Assembly (NCBI GenBank): GCA_030435675.1
Contig: CM059624.1
Location: forward strand, 1,698,769-1,762,768
Direction of reading: 5' to 3'
DNA length: 64,000 nucleotides
DNA from: Steinernema hermaphroditum
Taxonomy: Eukaryota > Nematoda > Chromadorea > Rhabditida > Steinernematidae
Position 1 is the first letter of the stretch; each line of letters opens with the position of its first letter. The position numbers were made by a program, and so were the translations under genes. This document shows positions 44,051 to 54,600 of this stretch, piece by piece. The notes beneath the pieces were generated by a model. It worked only from the letters and a program-made list of their open reading frames with translations, had not been told where the DNA came from and did no database searches.

Positions 44051-44324
44051 GCGGCTTCAATTGTCCAACAGCACCATGAACCCAGAAAAGTGGGTGAGAC
44101 AATGGTACCTTGTCTCTTCAGGCATTGCGCTGTGGGGACCTCAGCATAACAGCAAAAGAGCATTTCTCCTTCAGGGATTTCGTTGTGGGAGCTTCCGCTT
44201 TTATCTACGCGGTGACCATAAGAGTAGCCGTTTGTTGTGTTAAATAAAATCCTGTTTTGTGAAATAATAAGTAATTTTATTTGTTCACTTCGTTAACCAT
44301 CAACGATCGATATTTAAGGTTAAA

Positions 44325-45125
44325 TCAATCCAAAGTTACAACAAGAGGTTTACCAAATGTGCGATCCAACACGACGATCGTTTCGCCAAGATGCATACCG
44401 TAGCCGATACTAGGAACGGTGACACCTGGCCAATATATGCGTAATCTGCCAAAATATCTGTACTCCAATCTCTGAAAATTGCTGCATTTGCACAGCTTCT
44501 CGATGAACCACTTGAACTGTTCGCTGGAAAAGGTCTCCTCATGTAAAGAGAATTTGCGGAGCGTTCCTCTGAAAGCGGCCATCTCGGCGACATCTCGAAT
44601 TAGGTCCATCTCGCCAAATGTTTTGATATAGCCGATTCTTGGCAGTCGTTTCAGAAATTCCTGGACTTGAGGAAAACTTGAACGCCGTTTCTCATAGTTG
44701 CTGATGTTGATGGCCATCGGGAAATGCTCCTTTGAGCACATCTTGAGCAGACGACTGCTAACAGAGGGCGTTAACAGGGGGATTTCCCTGTTTTCTTGAT
44801 AGCGTTGAAACATAGTCCACGGATGGAAGTCCTCGTTGGAGAACACGGACACTTCGACGCCTTTTAGAAGGACTCTCGAAAACGAGGCCGACGCTTGGTC
44901 GATGCTGTATGTCATCATCATTTTCCCAGAATACCACGTATAGATGTCGACATGCGCTTTCGAAGTATGCGCTAGACAGTAGATCTTGATGTAGATCTCA
45001 GTTACCTCCTTGAAAAACCTGCTGGCGGTGGGACCCCATACAGGTATCTTCACAAGGTGGTCGCGTTCGAATCTCGAAAGAAGATGGCAAACTTCTTCGA
45101 CGAAGTTAAAGGAGATGCGGTCCAT
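44325..45125 (-). CDS. F-box-like protein of a nematode-expanded family
   Basis: This 266-aa protein comes from a single minus-strand exon. The N-terminus MDRISFNFVEEVCHLLSRFE has the spacing of the divergent F-box start common in large nematode families (MDxVPxxFxExV). The rest has alternating strand/helix segments (YIKTFGEMDLIRDVAEMAAF; SSEQFKWFIEKLCKCSNFQ) resembling FTH/F-box-associated domains. There are no introns and no frame damage. A TTTATT at 44276-44281 gives a minus-strand AATAAA. The gene lies inside the inverted-repeat pair and 275 bp from a MITE copy. It could be a captured gene, or a member of an expanding family in a repeat-rich site. The function is unknown. Confidence 0.62.
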   Translation of the reverse strand: MDRISFNFVEEVCHLLSRFERDHLVKIPVWGPTASRFFKEVTEIYIKIYCLAHTSKAHVDIYTWYSGKMMMTYSIDQASASFSRVLLKGVEVSVFSNEDFHPWTMFQRYQENREIPLLTPSVSSRLLKMCSKEHFPMAINISNYEKRRSSFPQVQEFLKRLPRIGYIKTFGEMDLIRDVAEMAAFRGTLRKFSLHEETFSSEQFKWFIEKLCKCSNFQRLEYRYFGRLRIYWPGVTVPSIGYGMHLGETIVVLDRTFGKPLVVTLD

Positions 45126-45554
45126 GGTGAACAGTGACTGACCAACACTGAGCTATGTGGTGCATTGGGTGAAGGATATGTGTGAGTTTTGACAGTACGA
45201 AAATGTGGCCGGGCCATGTCTTTTTCGAGTCGACTGTCTGTTGAATAAAGACAGTGCCACTCTGTTTTTTTTGGCGAATTCTAAGGAAAGTATATCCCGA
45301 ACGATATTTTGCTTTGACGAGAAACACGAATATCAAATCGTTTACGAAATTGACAAAAAAAAACAATGAAGAGCTTCGAAAAACGAAAATAAACGCTACT
45401 TCCACACGTTAAGAGCTATTTGGCTAGCCATGAAGGAACGAAGAGCTTCTTCGGAAGCTAGGCAGCTTTTGGGGAGTGGCGATGTTCTGTGCGTACTTTG
45501 ATTCAAACTGGGAGATGGCTTTGACTATAAGAGTTGCTTATAACTATACGATCC
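45126..45554. other. Upstream region of the F-box-like gene
   Basis: A segment at about 45228-45275 (CTGTCTGTTGAATAAAGACA then CCACTCTGTTTTTT) has a relative at about 50948-50985 (CAGTCTGTTGCATAAAGATA then CCACCCTGTTTTTT), next to the second F-box-associated-type gene. This suggests a shared repeat or transposon end. Confidence 0.5.
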
Positions 45555-45972
45555 GTCCTTATATAAATAAACCCGGCTGCGCGCGAATTCGCGCCCTCCA
45601 GGTACTAAAAGCCAATTAGCATGTAGCCCTGCGGGCGGCAAGATTGGCGCTAATACAATGCTAATACATGCAAAAAGCTGAAGTTGGGGCCTAAAACTGT
45701 AGCCCTGCGGGCAGCGAGAAACCATAGCCCTGCGGGCGGCAAAAAACTCAAAGCCTAGCATCACCAGAGAGATAGTGGAAGTAAAGCACTATCATCTCAA
45801 CTGTCTGTGTGGCTCATTGCGAACGTTCTATGTTTGTAAGCGGGCGGTGTCGGCTTCGGTCCCCCTCGGGGTCCTCATTTTGTGTGGGTGTTTCCGCCGT
45901 GCGCACGGAAAAACACACACACACACACACAGACCAACGGACCCGTCGGTTCTCCATTTATATATAGGGGAC
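45555..45972. repeat. Right arm of a large inverted repeat
   Basis: This is the inverted partner of 42968-43390. It contains four GCCCGCAGGGCTA-type motifs in inverted orientation, a (CA)n run and the outer TATATAGGGGA end. Both arms keep a short open frame with SVPLGVL, LCGCF and RAHGKTHTHTH, so the reading frame seems preserved despite divergence elsewhere. Confidence 0.88.
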
Positions 45973-46215
45973 TAGATTGTCCCACGGAGATTTAACCTCT
46001 TTTCAAAGTTATTTTAATAATTTAGACACATTTGCAAAGTTTTATATTTTTTGAATTGGGGAATAACTTGTTTTTAAAAGGATTTTACTATTCAGATTAA
46101 ACGATTCAGATTCTTTAGAGGGAGTTGGAACTAAATACAGATTTTATCTGTTAAATAGGTGCCTTCAGAGCAGCTCATTTCTCCTATATGTCTTCATATT
46201 AACGGTTTGTTATAT
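45973..46215. other. AT-rich spacer before the satellite
   Basis: No feature was recognised. Confidence 0.4.
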
Positions 46216-47690
46216 TTAGAGTTCTCATAGGATCTTCACCAAGGCAGATTCTGGAAGTCTCTGACTATCATAGGGTCTTCACCAAGGCAGATTCTGGAAG
46301 TCTCTAACTCTCATAGGATCTTCATGGAGGCAGTCTTCCTACCTTTGGAGTCGCGCGGGGTTTTGTTTTCATTGAGACCTTCAAAGAAGTCAGCTTTCTC
46401 CTCTCATTCTCATAGGGTCTTCGGAGAAGCTGACTTCTTTAGCTGAATTCACCGAAGTTCTGTGGCTCTCATATGGTCTTTATGGAGGCAGTCTTCCTAT
46501 TTTTGGAGTCGTGCAGGGGTTTTTTTTCATTGAGACCTTCAAAGAAGTCAGCTTTCTCCTCTCACTCTCATAGGGTCTTCAGAGAAGCTGACTTCTTTAG
46601 CTGAATTCACCGAAGTTCTGTGGCTCTCATATGGTCTTTATGGAGGCAGTCTTCCTATTTTTGGAGTCGTGCAGGGGTTTGTTTTCATTGAGACCTTCAA
46701 AGAAGTCAGCTTTCTCCTCTCACTCTCATAGGGTCTTCAGAGAAGCTGACTTCTTTAGCTGAATTCACCGAAGTTCTGTGGTTATCATATGGTCTTAACG
46801 GAGGCATTCTTCCTATCTTTGGAGTCGTGCGGGGGTTTGTTTTCATTGAGACCTTCAAAGAAGTCAGCTTTCTCCTCTCATTCTCATAGGGTCTTCGGAG
46901 AAGCTGACTTCTTTAGCTGAATTCACCGAAGTTCTGTGGCTCTCATAGAGTCTTAACGGAGGCATTCTTCCTATCTTTGGAGTCGTGCGGGGGTTTGTTT
47001 TCATTGAGACCTTCAAAGAAGTCAGCTTTCTCCTCTCATTCTCATAGGGTCTTCGGAGAAGCTGACTTCTTTAGCTGAATTCACCGAAGTTCTGTGGCTC
47101 TCATAGAGTCTTAACGGAGGCATTCTTCCTATCTTTGGAGTCGTGCGGGGGTTTGTTTTCATTGAGACCTTCAAAGAAGTCAGCTTTCTCCTCTCATTCT
47201 CATAGGGTCTTCGGAGAAGCTGACTTCTTTAGCTGAATTCACCGAAGTTCTGTGGCTCTCATAGAGTCTTAACGGAGGCATTCTTCCTATCTTTGGAGTC
47301 GTGCGGGGGTTTGTTTTCATTGAGACCTTCAAAGAAGTCAGCTTTCTCCTCTCATTCTCATAGGGTCTTCGGAGAAGCTGACTTCTTTAGCTGAATTCAC
47401 CGAAGTTCTGTGGCTCTCATAGAGTCTTAACGGAGGCATTCTTCCTATCTTTGGAGTCGTGCGGGGGTTTGTTTTCATTGAGACCTTCAAAGAAGTCAGC
47501 TTTCTCCTCTCATTCTCATAGGGTCTTCGGAGAAGCTGACTTCTTTAGCTGAATTCACCGAAGTTCTGTGGCTCTCATAGAGTCTTAACGGAGGCATTCT
47601 TCCTATCTTTGGAGTCGTGCGGGGGTTTGTTTTCATTGAGACCTTCAAAGAAGTCAACTTTCTCCTCTCACTCTCATAGGGTCTTCACGG
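46216..47690. repeat. Satellite array, 158-bp period
   Basis: The word AAGTCAGCTTTCTCC recurs at 46387, 46545, 46703, 46861, 47019, 47177, 47335 and 47493, and as AAGTCAACTTTCTCC at 47651: exactly 158 bp each step, so eight full periods plus flanks. The units from about 46800 to 47640 are almost identical. The first ones (before about 46390) are diverged and contain a shorter sub-repeat (TCTTCACCAAGGCAGATTC). Each unit also has inner inverted words (GAAGTCAGCTTTCTC / GAGAAGCTGACTTC), giving a strong stem per unit. Confidence 0.97.
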
Positions 47691-47739
47691 AGACAGATTC
47701 TTCGGATGAAGTCGCACATATTTTTTTTAAATTGAAGTT

Positions 47740-48800
47740 TCGATGAGCTAACATGTGCTTTCCCTTTGAGACACTTGCTTACTTTTGTCTGAACGTGTGA
47801 CATTTCCAGTTTGTTAATCGCATTACGGCTAACGTGTTGACACAACTCAGCACTTCTTAAGATGCTTTTTAGGCACTTTTCAAACACTTGCATGAACGTA
47901 TGACATTTACTAAAATTTTAGTCTTGCGACGAAGAACATGTCTACACTACTTAATGCTTTATAGGCTTCATTTTAGGCACTTTCCCAGCACTTGTCTGAA
48001 CGTATGGCATTTCCTAAATTTTTGGTCCCACCACGACAAACATGTCTACATAGATTAATACTGCAAAGGGAGCTTATTAGGCACCTTTCTAATACTCGGC
48101 CGAACCTGTGACATTTCCTAAAATTTTGGTCTCACCACGACAAACATGTCTACATAGGTTAATAGTTCATAGGCTTCATTTTAGGCACTTTTCTGGCAGT
48201 CGTCTGAACGTATCACATTTCCTAAAATTTTGATCTCGAAACGACTAATATGCTGACACAACTCTGCACTTCCTAAGATGCGTTTTAAAATGCGTCGCGT
48301 TTTAAAATTTAAAATGCCTAAGATGCGTCTGAACGTATGACATTTCCTAAGTTTTTGGTCTCGCCACGACAAACATGTCTACATAGGTTAATAGTTCATA
48401 GGCTTCATTTTAGGCACTTTTCTGGCAGTTGTCTGAACGTATGCCATTTACTAAAATTTTAGTCTCGCGACGAAGAACATGTTACCACAACCTAATACTT
48501 CATAGGCTTCATTTTAGGCACTTTTTCAACACTTGTCTGAACGTATGACATTTCCTAAATTTTTGGTCTCACCACGACAAACGTGTCTTCATAGATTAAT
48601 ACGGCAAAAGAAGCTTATTAGGCACCCTTCTGACAGTCGGCCGAACCTATGACATTTCCAAAAATTTTTAGTCTCATAAGGACATTTGTCCGAACATGTG
48701 ACATTTCCAAAATTTTTGGGTCTTACCACGATTCATTTTCCAGAAGTTTCGAGAAGTTTCGAGAACATTCTGGAAGGGACGAACCTGTGACATTTCCTGT
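47740..48800. repeat. Degenerate tandem array, period about 105 bp
   Basis: GTCTGAACGTATGACATTTC-like words recur at about 47890, 47997, 48101, 48204, 48325, 48431, 48535 and 48640, with TTTTGGTCTCACCACGACAA and GGCTTCATTTTAGGCAC between them. Units are about 70-90% alike. The array adjoins the 158-bp array without clear spacer. Confidence 0.88.
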
Positions 48801-49242
48801 GTTTAAACATGGCCACTTAGCCCATTTTGTATAGGATGACAGCGAAAAGACCCGGTGCATTTGATAGAGGTCAATGAGCTCTACAAGATGGCATTAACAC
48901 CGAAGTCAACGGATTGATTTTGTTTCGGACAGACAGACACGCCCGTCCCATCTGCTTTATATAGGGGCGGTCGATTTTATGGCTTTCACGGCGTGTCAAG
49001 CGGCTCGTTTTTCCGTTCTCGGTGGAGCAGTAAATGTCGTACGTTCGGATACCGTCCTGCCAGATCTTCAGTTAGTCGTATCCTCAGATTTGCACCGATT
49101 ATGATCGGTAGCAGTGCTCGTGTTGCCCGCAAAATGATCAGCGCCACGCATTCCATCAGTGAAATACAAAACCGTTCGAAAAACGGTCGAAGTTCTGACT
49201 TTCTGACACTTCCATGCTGCCTCAAAATCACCTAACTTCCAA
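48801..49242. other. Spacer with TATA-like element
   Basis: GGACAGACAGACACGCCCGT followed by CTTTATATAGGGG at about 48950-48966 resembles the outer end of the large inverted repeat arms (ACCCGT...TATATAGGGG). No gene was recognised. Confidence 0.4.
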
Positions 49243-49560
49243 GCGAAATAACTTTCTCAATTTTACGTGTTTTGTGGTCGTTCGGTACGCAAAATGTTCA
49301 GGAGACAAAGGCGCACAAATTCATCGGATCGATTTTGATATAATGCATTGTTCGCAGAGAAATCGGCAATTTACCGTCGAAATTGTCATTTTTGATGAAA
49401 AACGGTCTGCCGTAAGTGCGAAATAACTTTTCGTAGATTGCGTAGTTTTCGTTCAATCGGTACGCAAAATGTTCAGCGAAGTCTAATGCACAACTTCATC
49501 GGATGGATTTCGTTCTAATGCCCTGAGTGTCGAGAAAAGTTGGAAAACAGGTCGAAAAAC
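49243..49560. repeat. Imperfect tandem repeat, period about 175 bp
   Basis: GCGAAATAACTTT at 49243 recurs at 49418, followed in both copies by TCGGTACGCAAAATGTTCAG, ATCGGAT and TCTAATGC/ATAATGC landmarks. A weaker earlier unit may start near 49070. Confidence 0.7.
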
Positions 49561-49917
49561 GACCGAAAAAAGTCAAATTTTTTGGATTTTTGATATTTTG
49601 ATATCAATCGATAGCTTTCGACTTCATTAGTGATTTGCCGTCGGAATTAGTGCGAACCGACTACTCTACATGGAATTACAAGCCAAAAACTACCCCCGAC
49701 GCGACCTGGTCCCGCCACGAAGCGGCGGACGCTTTCGTGAACGAATTTCCCTTATGCTGACACGCCGTGCTTTGAGCACTCATCCTACTTAGAGTTAGAA
49801 ATTTAGAGCAATCATCCTAATCGAGTCTGAACGTAATGAACACTTAGAAGAGAAGAAAAATCTAGCAGAAAGTTGGCTGTTTTTTTCTCATTCAGACATT
49901 CAGCAGAAATGAAATGA

Positions 49918-50701
49918 ATGTCAAATGATACAGAACCAGAGATTCTGATTCGGTGAGTTTTTGCAATCCGAGCTGACTCCAGCACAGTTGGCGTCTCTGT
50001 ACAGAGTAAAGAATCGCGACAAGAAAGAGGCGGAAGAGAGCGTAAAACCATCGAGAGAAAATCAGATTCCCTTTGCCTCGCCCCCATCCGATTTTCTCTC
50101 ACCGTTTGTTACCGCTCCCCGGCGTTTTCCCGAAGACGGAAGATTTTCGGGTGTTTGGGGCGCCGCTTTGGAGGACCACAAGGCCAATCGACTGAACTGT
50201 TTATTGTATGTATTGCGATATGATGGCCAATGGTCTTACGATATTGAAGGGCATGGAAGAAGAAATGAATACAATTTGGAACAACTGCTGAAAGCTCCGA
50301 GTAAATATTTACGGATTTCACAAATCTGTTTCTCGAACTTCATCGGTTCGGTGCCAGGACATACAGCCACACACGAAGAGATTTTGAAAATCATGGATTT
50401 CGCGAGGCGTTTCTTAAATCAGTCAGAGATTCGTTTCATAATGGAGCCGGGTAAAGATTCCGACGAGAATGCGCTGCTCGAATGTTTGCCACTTTTGATG
50501 GACGTCCACTTCAGTTCCGCAATGTTCTTTCACACCGGAGGCAATGGGTTGTACGAAGAGTTTGTTCGGAAACAGTTGAAATTCGGGCGATTGAAGGAAG
50601 TTCTTCTGATCCGTTGCCCTGAATACTGTGCGGAGGAGTTGCAAGAAGTCATGACTACGATGGAAAAGGCTCAATCAACAGTCAGCTATAGTAGGTTTTG
50701 A
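49918..50701 (+). CDS. F-box-associated-type protein, two exons
   Basis: This 243-aa protein has a 35-bp first exon 49918-49952 (MSNDTEPEILI, donor CG|GTGAGT) and exon 2 at 50005-50701 (acceptor CTGTACAG). The 52-nt intron restores the frame exactly. Without it the long frame has no ATG. Acceptor-like ATTCAG sequences precede the start by about 15 bases. The charged N-terminus (RVKNRDKKEAEESVKPSREN) is followed by a globular region with repeated patterns (FVRKQLKFGRLKEVLLIRC; LLECLPLLMDVHFSSAMFF) like nematode FTH/F-box-associated proteins. A clear F-box was not seen. The function is unknown. Confidence 0.6.
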
Positions 50702-51681
50702 TCCAAAGGAAGACCATTCCGATGACGATTCTTCGTAAACACGATGTTATATTCATTGCATTCCTTGCTGTAATGACCTTTTTGTGTATTGTGTAATGGC
50801 TGATAAAGCTATGCTCTCTGATTCTACAGAGCAAACGAAAGGAAATCAGTTCGTTCGTTCGAGTTCGAGGCACGAATTTTAAGTTTCAGTAACTGTTTAG
50901 ACCATTTTACTGCGGTCTAGATTGCAAACTTTGCTTTTTGTGTAATACAGTCTGTTGCATAAAGATACAGCCACCCTGTTTTTTCACAATTTTGAGGGAC
51001 TATGTCCTAAGTGAAATTGTTTGGCCAGTACGGGAAAGGGTCAATCTTCCTGCCTAAGTTTTCAAAATTTCGAAACATTTCGACCGCTCCTCTCGGACGT
51101 AGGAGGCGATCATTCTTAAGAGTCTAATTACAAGCGTTGCAGAATAATAGGGTCCAGACAGGGTTAAGCACTGAAATAACTTTGAATTGATGTTTGATCT
51201 TGACTTAAAGGTTAACCAAGCTTGGCGGCTGTCACTATTACAGCTGGGTCTTTTTCTACCACAATCCACAGTGTAAGGGAACGAAAAAGGACTGCTGTGA
51301 TATGTTATGCTTTCATGAATGGTTTTGTTAGGATTTTGTCAACTTTTTTTTTGTGGTTTTTCACTCACAATCGGCGGCCTTAGCATCAGAGAAATGACCG
51401 TTTGTATGAGTTCTGTGAGCGATTACTTTGTGTGATACCAACCTACATAGCGACAGCATATCTGACAGTACAAATTTCTGGCCTAGGTCACTGCTCCTAG
51501 GTCCTGTGACCTTTGTCCGATCAACGACTGAGTCACGTCATCCAAGTTTTCCTATCAAACCCCCTAAAACTCATCAAGAGCACTCTATCGGTCTTCCATT
51601 TGTCTCTATGAGTTCACGAAGCCATAGAAAAGCTTAATAATGAGAGTTCGACAACTTCATAATCGGCGCCAGTGTTCGGCT
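50702..51681. other. Intergenic spacer upstream of the guanylate cyclase
   Basis: No gene was recognised. It contains the CAGTCTGTTGCATAAAGATA/CCACCCTG motif at about 50948 that is shared with 45228. Confidence 0.4.
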
Positions 51682-54600
51682 ATGCGTCTCCTCGACTTGG
51701 CTCTCCTGTTTTTTATTTGCTTTCAAAACACACGTTCTCAATATGACAAACAGGTATCCGCGCAGCAAAGAGATCTTCCAACGTGGTTCGATTGTAGGCC
51801 GATATCTTCGTCAAAATTGGAATGCTCATCCCAAGAACATCGCCTGAGTTGATCCCTCTTGTCGGATACGGTAGGACTGCCTCGGCCGTTACCTTAGCCA
51901 TGGATCGGCTAAGCGAAGAAGGCCTTCTTCCAGGAGTTAACTTCACGTAAATCGACATTTTTCGTTTTTTATATAAGGAGGGCATTCCAGATTTGAAGTT
52001 ACCTTCGAGGAATGCAACGAACATACAGCGGTTGGATATGCAATCGACCTGATTTTGAACAAAAAAGTAGATCTGATAGTTGGACCACCGTGCAATGCCC
52101 GTATGATGTCTTTGATGTACGGTAAGGTGATCTCTGCAATGTTTTAGCCGCACTGGACGTTGGCATCATAGCCGGCTTCTATGACATGCCCTTGTGGCTG
52201 TGGGGGATGACGACAAGTGCAGAGCTCAGCAATCTGCCGAGATATCCGACGCTGGCCACGGTGACCGTTAATTCTTATGCGTAAGTGGTTTGCCAATTGA
52301 TTGCTAACAAATAATGGTGTAAACACAAAGTGGTTCTGAATACGGGAATAGATACCATAATATCCAAAGTCCAAGTCAACTGGGATGAAGTGGGGTGGAG
52401 TTCGAATCAAAATTTTGCCACTAACAAGGGTCAATAGGGGTAAGATGTAGTGGAGTGGATACAGATTTGACTAGGAAGTCACAGGCACATAAACTCGTGT
52501 GCCTAAAATCAGACTATCTGAAACAGGGACCCAAAATATGACGTTTTGGTGGTCGATCTGAAATCTCATGATATCAGGGGACCCAGATATCACCATGAAA
52601 ACAAGTCAATTCCTGCCTTCTTTTGAACAGAAATCGTGTAAGGAAGCGGATCTACATACCCAAAAATTGCGCTGACATGGAAATTACTGTTTCGTCCTCA
52701 CGCGACATGCCTGACAGGCTGAATCTTTCGCGCGACTTGGAGCACTTCGTATTTTCTGGCCCTGCTTTAGATGGATAGGCTGATTTCAGGCAGGTGACTT
52801 TATGTGTGTTCGACTCCCTAGTCTTAGGCTCCGCTTCCTTACACATCTGGTGCCCTGATATCACAAGATTTCTGATCGACCACTAAAACTTCATATTTCG
52901 TGTCCCTGTTTCAGATGGATAGGCTGCTTTAAGGCAAGCGGGTTTATATGCGTTTCATTCCCTAGTCAAAGCTGTACCCGAAATAAGCACCCCAAATTTT
53001 GTTTCTTTGAACGTCTGCGCTCTCGGCCCCGATTTTCGGTTCTCGTGTTTTGGTCATGTACCCGAATTAGGTGATTTAAAAAAGATCGACTTCGGATCCG
53101 GGATCATAGCCATACAGAAAGGACCATCTATGTGCCGAAGAAAGGCGATTTGCGGCCTTCCATGACTGTCTGAGCCCTAACAGACCTTATGAACTGTAGA
53201 CTAGCATTCGATTAGCAATCGAAGTCTGGCATGGATTCTCAGTTTGCACAGATTCATGCCATTCCATTCCATTCCATTCCACAGAAGATAACTTTTGACA
53301 GTTTTGGACCGCTAAAAAGATGAGGCTTATAGATACGGTATCGCTATATGCGCCATCATGGAACAATACGAGTGGAGTCAGGTTTCTCTTCTTTACACAA
53401 AAGCCGGCGTTGAGCAACGCTGTGTTTACTTTGCTACTGACCTTGAGGTGAGTTGAGTGAAGATGAGCATCTCCCTGCATCCCTACAGAACGCCATCAAC
53501 AGCAGAGGCGACAAAATCGACGTTATCTACCGAAGCGAAATCAACATTCGTTCTGGGAACATGAAGGCAATCATGGGTTCGGTTAGAAGCAAATCGAGAG
53601 GTACGTTCTCAAGCCTCATCTTCAAGATAAGACACATCTTTAGTCGTGGTCGTATGCTTGTCTACGGCCAGCGAAAAGCGAGAATTCATGCTACTTGCTC
53701 ATGATTACGGCATGACAAGCGATGAGTACGTCTACATCTTCCCGGAGATGGACGATCGGAGTAGGCTGGTGCACAGCTATTGATAACCTGTAGCAGTTTC
53801 AGGGGAGAAGGACTTGAGCAGCATGTGGAAGGGCAACGATGGGAGAGATGACGAAGCTTTCCTCGCTTTCAAGACAGTTCTCCTAGTAGGATCCTCTTAA
53901 GCCTGCATTGATTATATGAAAGATTTAGTTGGATAATGAGAACGAGGCAAAGAACAAGTTCATGGCCAACTTCTCACAAGCCATTGTTGGCAAAATGGAC
54001 GAATGGCCGTTCTATTGCAACAGCACTTGTCAAGACAATCCCACAGGAGAGGTAGCGTCTCAATCTAATCGGTCAGATATGAGAGACATTTCAGGCGGGA
54101 AGGTATGCCGGTCATCTAGCCGACAGCCTGTACCTCTATGGATTGGCCCTCAATCGAACGTTGTCACAGATCAAAGATAGAAAGAACGCCACGCGATCTG
54201 GTGCCGCGCTGCTGACCAATGCCGTGGGGAGTTTTGATGGTAAGTGTGTATCAAATATCGGCATTCGAATATGATGTCCAACCATAGCTCAGTTGGTAGA
54301 GCGGAGGACTGTAGTGTTGGTCGGAGATCCTTAGGTCGCTGGTTCGAATCCGGCTGGTTGGAATCATTTTTCCTCGCATCGTTTTTTATTTTTTAGGATA
54401 CTCTGGCCATGTCATCATAGGTGACAACGGTACCAGAGTGCCAGTCTTTTACCTACTGGGCCTAAACTCCTCCCAGCTTCTGCAGTCATTCGCGCGCATC
54501 GAGATGACGGAGAGCGACTTTGTAAGTGTAAGCGATTTTATCGTTTTTCAGCATGCCTCATGCGATTCTCTTCTTCGCCAAATGCTAGTCTTTTAGAAGT

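Noticed and set aside
46216..48800. CRISPR-like array
   Set aside because: The periodicity is of whole units (158 bp and about 105 bp) without unique spacers, and this is an animal genome.
53260..53282. ATTCC run (CCATTCCATTCCATTCC)
   Set aside because: A short microsatellite of about four units in a cyclase intron; too small to count as satellite or heat-shock-type element.
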